This document shows positions 61,030-64,000 of a stretch of 64,000 nucleotides of DNA, piece by piece. Under the pieces are notes generated by a model that was not told the origin of the DNA, ran no database searches, and worked only from the letters and a program-made list of their open reading frames with translations. The first letter of the stretch is position 1. Each line of letters opens with the position of its first letter. Source of the stretch: Ramlibacter henchirensis (lineage in GTDB: Bacteria; Pseudomonadota; Gammaproteobacteria; Burkholderiales; Burkholderiaceae_C); NCBI RefSeq assembly GCF_004682015.1, contig NZ_SMLM01000001.1, positions 496,001 through 560,000 on the forward strand, in the 5' to 3' direction. The position numbers and the translations under genes were made by a program.

Positions 61030-62190
61030 GTGGACGCCGACATCGAAGACCTGGCCCCTCCTGCCGTGTTGGCGCAGGTCGTCCCGCGCCGATCGACACT
61101 GCTTCTTCGCGCGCCGCGTGCGCTGGTGGTGGTGACTGCTGCCGTGTTCGCCTTCCTCGGCGACGCGAGCGCTGTCGGCGAGAAGCCGGGCGACCCGCAG
61201 CGCGCGCCGGTGACGTTGCCGCTGCGCGCGCAAGGCTCCATGCCGTCGCTCGACGGAGCGGTCCAGTGGCTGAACTCGCCCCCGCTCACCGCCGCCGCGC
61301 TGCGCGGCAAGGTGGTCCTTGTCCAGTTCTGGACCTACTCATGCATCAACTGGCAGCGAACGCTGCCGCACGTGCGGGCCTGGGCCGAGAAGTACAAGGA
61401 CCATGGCCTGGTCGTCATCGGGGTCCACACGCCGGAGTTCAGCTTCGAGAAGGACCTCGACAGGATCCGTCGCGCATTGGCGCATTTCAAGGTCGACTAC
61501 CCCGTCGCGGTCGACAGCCACCGCGCGGTCTGGAGTGCGTTCGGGAACAACTTCTGGCCGGCGCTCTACTTCGTCGATGCGCAGGGGACGATCCGCCACC
61601 ACCACTTCGGCGAGGGGGACTTCGAACGTTCGGAAAGGGTGCTGCAGCAACTGCTGAAGGCCGCCGGGGCGAAGGACGTTCCGGCGGACACGGTCCGCGT
61701 GACCGGCACCGGCAGCCAGGCGCAAGCCGACTGGGCGAACCTGCGGACGCCGGAGACGTACGTCGGCCATGACCGCGCGGAGAACTTCGCCTCCCCATCG
61801 GGCATGACGGTGGGCCGCACCGTGCGCTACGCGGCTCCGGAGCGGCTGAGGCCCAAGGCGTGGGCGCTCGCAGGAGACTGGACCGTCGGACGCGAAGTGG
61901 CGCTTCTCGAAGGAAAGCAGGGGCGCATCGTGCATCGCTTCCGGGCCCGGGACCTCCACCTCGTCATGGGACCGGCCACACAAGGCAGGCCCGTGGCGTT
62001 CCGGGTCAGGCTCGACGGCAAGCCGCCCGGGTCGGCGCACGGCGCGGACATCGATGCTCAGGGCCGCGGCGTGCTCGCCGAGCACAGGCTTCACCAACTG
62101 GTCCGGCAGCCTCAACCGGTCGGCGACCGCTTGTTCGAAATCGAATTCGAAGACGAGGGAGTCGAGGTCTACGCCTTCACGTTCGGTTGA
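61030..62190 (+). CDS. Thioredoxin-fold protein with C-x-x-W active site
   Basis: 386-residue protein of the DipZ/TlpA-like thioredoxin group. Hydrophobic N-terminal anchor (about 28-44, APRALVVVTAAVFAFLG), then an AhpC/TSA-like thioredoxin domain with VLVQFWTYSCINW (Cys105, Trp108), HVRAWAEKYKDHGLVVIGVHTPEF and VDAQGTIRHHHFG. The usual CxxC has lost its second Cys. A second C-terminal beta domain (about 230-386) ends VGDRLFEIEFEDEGVEVYAFTFG. Export is likely through the N-terminal anchor. The GTG start is uncertain; no strong Shine-Dalgarno is visible. Confidence 0.83.
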   Translation: MDADIEDLAPPAVLAQVVPRRSTLLLRAPRALVVVTAAVFAFLGDASAVGEKPGDPQRAPVTLPLRAQGSMPSLDGAVQWLNSPPLTAAALRGKVVLVQFWTYSCINWQRTLPHVRAWAEKYKDHGLVVIGVHTPEFSFEKDLDRIRRALAHFKVDYPVAVDSHRAVWSAFGNNFWPALYFVDAQGTIRHHHFGEGDFERSERVLQQLLKAAGAKDVPADTVRVTGTGSQAQADWANLRTPETYVGHDRAENFASPSGMTVGRTVRYAAPERLRPKAWALAGDWTVGREVALLEGKQGRIVHRFRARDLHLVMGPATQGRPVAFRVRLDGKPPGSAHGADIDAQGRGVLAEHRLHQLVRQPQPVGDRLFEIEFEDEGVEVYAFTFG

Positions 62191-62330
62191 GAGGACGGAC
62201 TTCGCGCCGCATCTCAACCGTGTCCGCGCCGCTTCCGCTTCAGACGAACGCAGCGGCAAATGGCGCAGTTGCGTGATCCCCAACGCGTTATCAAAATGAC
62301 CTCGCCTGATCGGGCGACAAGGAGACGAAC

Positions 62331-63560
62331 ATGGCGATGAAGAAATTCCGTACTTGCATCGCGCTTGCGATGCTTTGCTCCGCGGGCTTTCCGGCCCTGT
62401 CCCAGCCGACGCCCGGCGCACCGTCGCCGGTGCCCCCGCCGGCGGAAGAACCGGGATGGGCGAAGGGCCGGCCGAAGAGCGACGCCGCGATGAAGATGGC
62501 GCCCGTCCCCGCATTCCCGATCCCCACCGCTCCGGACAAGCTGCCTACAGCCAGGTTCAAGCTTCCGCCCGGCTTCAAGGCCGAGACCTGGGCATCGGGC
62601 ATTCTCGATGCGCGCGCGCTGCGCCAGGGCGACAAGGGCAACATCTTCGTGAGTTCGCTGTTCGTGGCGAACAAGGTCTACGTCGTCCCCGAGAAGGGCG
62701 AGCGCAAGGCCAAGGTCCTGATCGACAACCTGCCCCTTGCCACCGGCATCGCCTTCCACAAGGGCAGCCTGTACGTGGGAACGAACACGAAGATCCTGCG
62801 ATACGACAACATCGAGGACAACCTCGACAAGCCCGGCGAGCCCAAGGTCCTCAACGACAAGCTGCCAGGCGGCACCGACCACAGCTGGAAGTACTTCCGC
62901 ATCAAGGACGACAAGCTGTACTACAACATCGGCGCGCCCTGCAACATCTGCGACCCCGGCGAGTACGCCAAGATCTATCGCATGAACCTGGACGGCAGCA
63001 ACATCGAGACGGTGGCCGCGGGCGTGCGCAACACCGTGGGCTTCGACTTCGATCCCAAGACGGGCGAGCTCTGGTTCACCGACAACGGCCGCGACTGGTT
63101 CAGCGAGGAACTGCCCCACGACGAGCTCAATCGAGTCACCAAGATGGGCCAGCACTTCGGCTATCCGTTCTGCCACCAGGGCAACATCCCGGATCCCGAG
63201 TTCGGGTGGGGCAAGTCGTGCAACGACTTCGTGAAGCCCGCTGCGCTGCTGGGCCCGCATGCCGGCTCGCTGGGAATGACGTTCTATCGCGGCAAGATGT
63301 TCCCGGCCAAGTACCAGGGAGCGATCTTCATCGCGCGCCATGGTCCCTGGAACCGCACCCAGAAGTACGCCGACATCCTGGTCGCGCGGCCCGACGGGAA
63401 GGGCGGCGCGAAGCTCGAGACGTTCATGACCGGCTTCGTCGAGAACAACAACTACCTGGGCCGCCCGGTGGACTTCCTGGTGCTCAAGGACGGCTCGCTG
63501 CTGGTCAGCGACGACCACGCCGGCGCCATCTACCGCATCAGCTACACCGGCGGCAAATGA
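62331..63560 (+). CDS. PQQ-dependent sugar dehydrogenase-like beta-propeller
   Basis: 409-residue exported protein: signal peptide ending near ALSQ (about residue 25), a Pro-rich linker, then a six-bladed propeller from about 70 as in soluble aldose/L-sorbosone dehydrogenases. Segments: FKLPPGFKAETWASG, VSSLFVANKVYVVPE, DNLPLATGIAFHKGSLYVG, RNTVGFDFDPKTGELWFTDNGRD, RHGPWNRTQKYADIL and LKDGSLLVSDDHAGAIYRISY. The His and Asp/Asn positions suit PQQ and calcium binding. Its stop overlaps the next gene's ATG (ATGA), coupling it to a cytochrome c that could be its electron acceptor. CAAGGAG lies before its ATG. Confidence 0.88.
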   Translation: MAMKKFRTCIALAMLCSAGFPALSQPTPGAPSPVPPPAEEPGWAKGRPKSDAAMKMAPVPAFPIPTAPDKLPTARFKLPPGFKAETWASGILDARALRQGDKGNIFVSSLFVANKVYVVPEKGERKAKVLIDNLPLATGIAFHKGSLYVGTNTKILRYDNIEDNLDKPGEPKVLNDKLPGGTDHSWKYFRIKDDKLYYNIGAPCNICDPGEYAKIYRMNLDGSNIETVAAGVRNTVGFDFDPKTGELWFTDNGRDWFSEELPHDELNRVTKMGQHFGYPFCHQGNIPDPEFGWGKSCNDFVKPAALLGPHAGSLGMTFYRGKMFPAKYQGAIFIARHGPWNRTQKYADILVARPDGKGGAKLETFMTGFVENNNYLGRPVDFLVLKDGSLLVSDDHAGAIYRISYTGGK

Positions 63561-64000
63561 CCATGCGGCGCTGGGCTGCCGGCGCGGTGGCCTGCGTCTC
63601 GGCGCTGGCGGCGGCGGTGCCGCAACACGCCGGCGCGCAGGACAAGCCGCGCAAGAAGGACGCTGCGCCCGCCAGCAGCGCCCCTGCCGCAAAGAAACCG
63701 GAGGCGGTCGATTACGGGCAGCGCTTCGCCGCCCTGTGCGCCTCCTGCCATGGCGCGAACGGCCGCAGTGACATGGCGGGAACGCCGGTCCTGGCCGGGC
63801 AGCCTTCGCTCTATTCGATCACCCAGCTGTTCCTGTTCCGCGAAGGCCGCCGCAGCAACCAGCCCATGACAGCCGTGGCCAAGACCCTGTCGGATGACGA
63901 CATGCGCGGCTTCGCCGATTACATCGGGACCTTGCCGCCGGTGCCCGCGCCGGCCGCGGCCACGCCGCCCGATGCCGCGCGCATGGCCAGGGGGCGCTCG
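63557..64000 (+). CDS. Cytochrome c, C-terminus off the window
   Basis: Open frame from 63557 to the window end (148 codons without stop). The signal runs through RRWAAGAVACVSALAAAVPQHAGAQ, then a Lys/Ala/Pro linker, then heme motif CASCH near residue 59 and a Met-containing loop (NQPMTAVAKTLSDDDMRGFADYIGTLPP). The length so far suits a second heme domain beyond the edge. It is coupled to the propeller dehydrogenase by an ATGA overlap, consistent with electron transfer from the sugar dehydrogenase to the respiratory chain. Confidence 0.85.
   Translation, partial: MTMRRWAAGAVACVSALAAAVPQHAGAQDKPRKKDAAPASSAPAAKKPEAVDYGQRFAALCASCHGANGRSDMAGTPVLAGQPSLYSITQLFLFREGRRSNQPMTAVAKTLSDDDMRGFADYIGTLPPVPAPAAATPPDAARMARGRS

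Overview
The window is GC-rich, densely packed chromosomal DNA from a betaproteobacterium, most likely Burkholderiales, family Comamonadaceae (Ramlibacter/Variovorax-like). This is inferred from the four Bug/TctC-type periplasmic receptors, two CaiB/BaiF CoA-transferases, PhoX, class III aminotransferase plus glutamine-synthetase-like polyamine genes, KatE and many diverged betaproteobacterial families. I see no rRNA, tRNA, CRISPR array, prophage, insertion sequence or replication origin.

Layout. 0-5 kb: a partial lipoprotein cytochrome c, a PAS-PAS-histidine-kinase-receiver hybrid, and a PHB-depolymerase-type esterase divergent from a trypsin-like protease. 5-8.5 kb: a translationally coupled operon (CitE-like lyase, CaiB/BaiF transferase, Bug receptor) divergent from a carboxymuconolactone-decarboxylase-family gene. 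8.5-14 kb: RNB ribonuclease, GH12-like lipoprotein, HI0933-type flavoprotein, methyltransferase. 14-18.2 kb: polyamine-type aminotransferase and gamma-glutamylpolyamine synthetase-like genes, an RsuA-like protein lacking the catalytic Asp, and a GIY-YIG protein. 18.4-22.1 kb: overlapping operon of acyl-CoA dehydrogenase, CaiB/BaiF transferase and MmgE/PrpD. 22.2-25.5 kb: quinone-oxidoreductase-like gene, MATE pump, a 41-codon SDR stump and a TetR regulator with two matching palindromic operators. 25.5-31 kb: cyclophilin-like protein, Tat-exported hydrolase, divergent LysR, TTC38-like protein, MFS transporter. 31-38 kb: hydroxypyruvate isomerase-Bug pair, cupin, and a PhoX-adenosine deaminase-Bug run. 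38-45 kb: DUF445, NYN-LOTUS, SGNH hydrolase, OpgC-like protein, and a secreted beta-propeller protein behind a structured leader. 45-52 kb: a stress-flavoured island (KatE, two hemerythrin-like proteins, glycine-zipper protein, diheme cytochrome c, CBS-BON and PAS proteins). 52-60 kb: LysR, small hypotheticals, methyltransferase divergent from an HxlR-SCP2 regulator, CocE hydrolase, Bug receptor. 60-64 kb: 2OG-Fe oxygenase, SDR, thioredoxin-like protein, and a PQQ-type sugar dehydrogenase coupled to a cytochrome c that runs off the edge.

The dominant theme is uptake and CoA-linked catabolism of small organic acids (Bug receptors beside CoA-transferases, a CoA lyase and isomerases), with efflux and redox or stress functions between. 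A second theme is family members that have lost canonical catalytic residues (RsuA-like, hemerythrin-like, RNB, thioredoxin-like). The strongest leads are the TetR operator pair around a truncated SDR, the acyl-CoA dehydrogenase/CoA-transferase/MmgE operon, the PhoX-deaminase-Bug run, and two structured non-coding segments (16973-17023 and 43455-43492).
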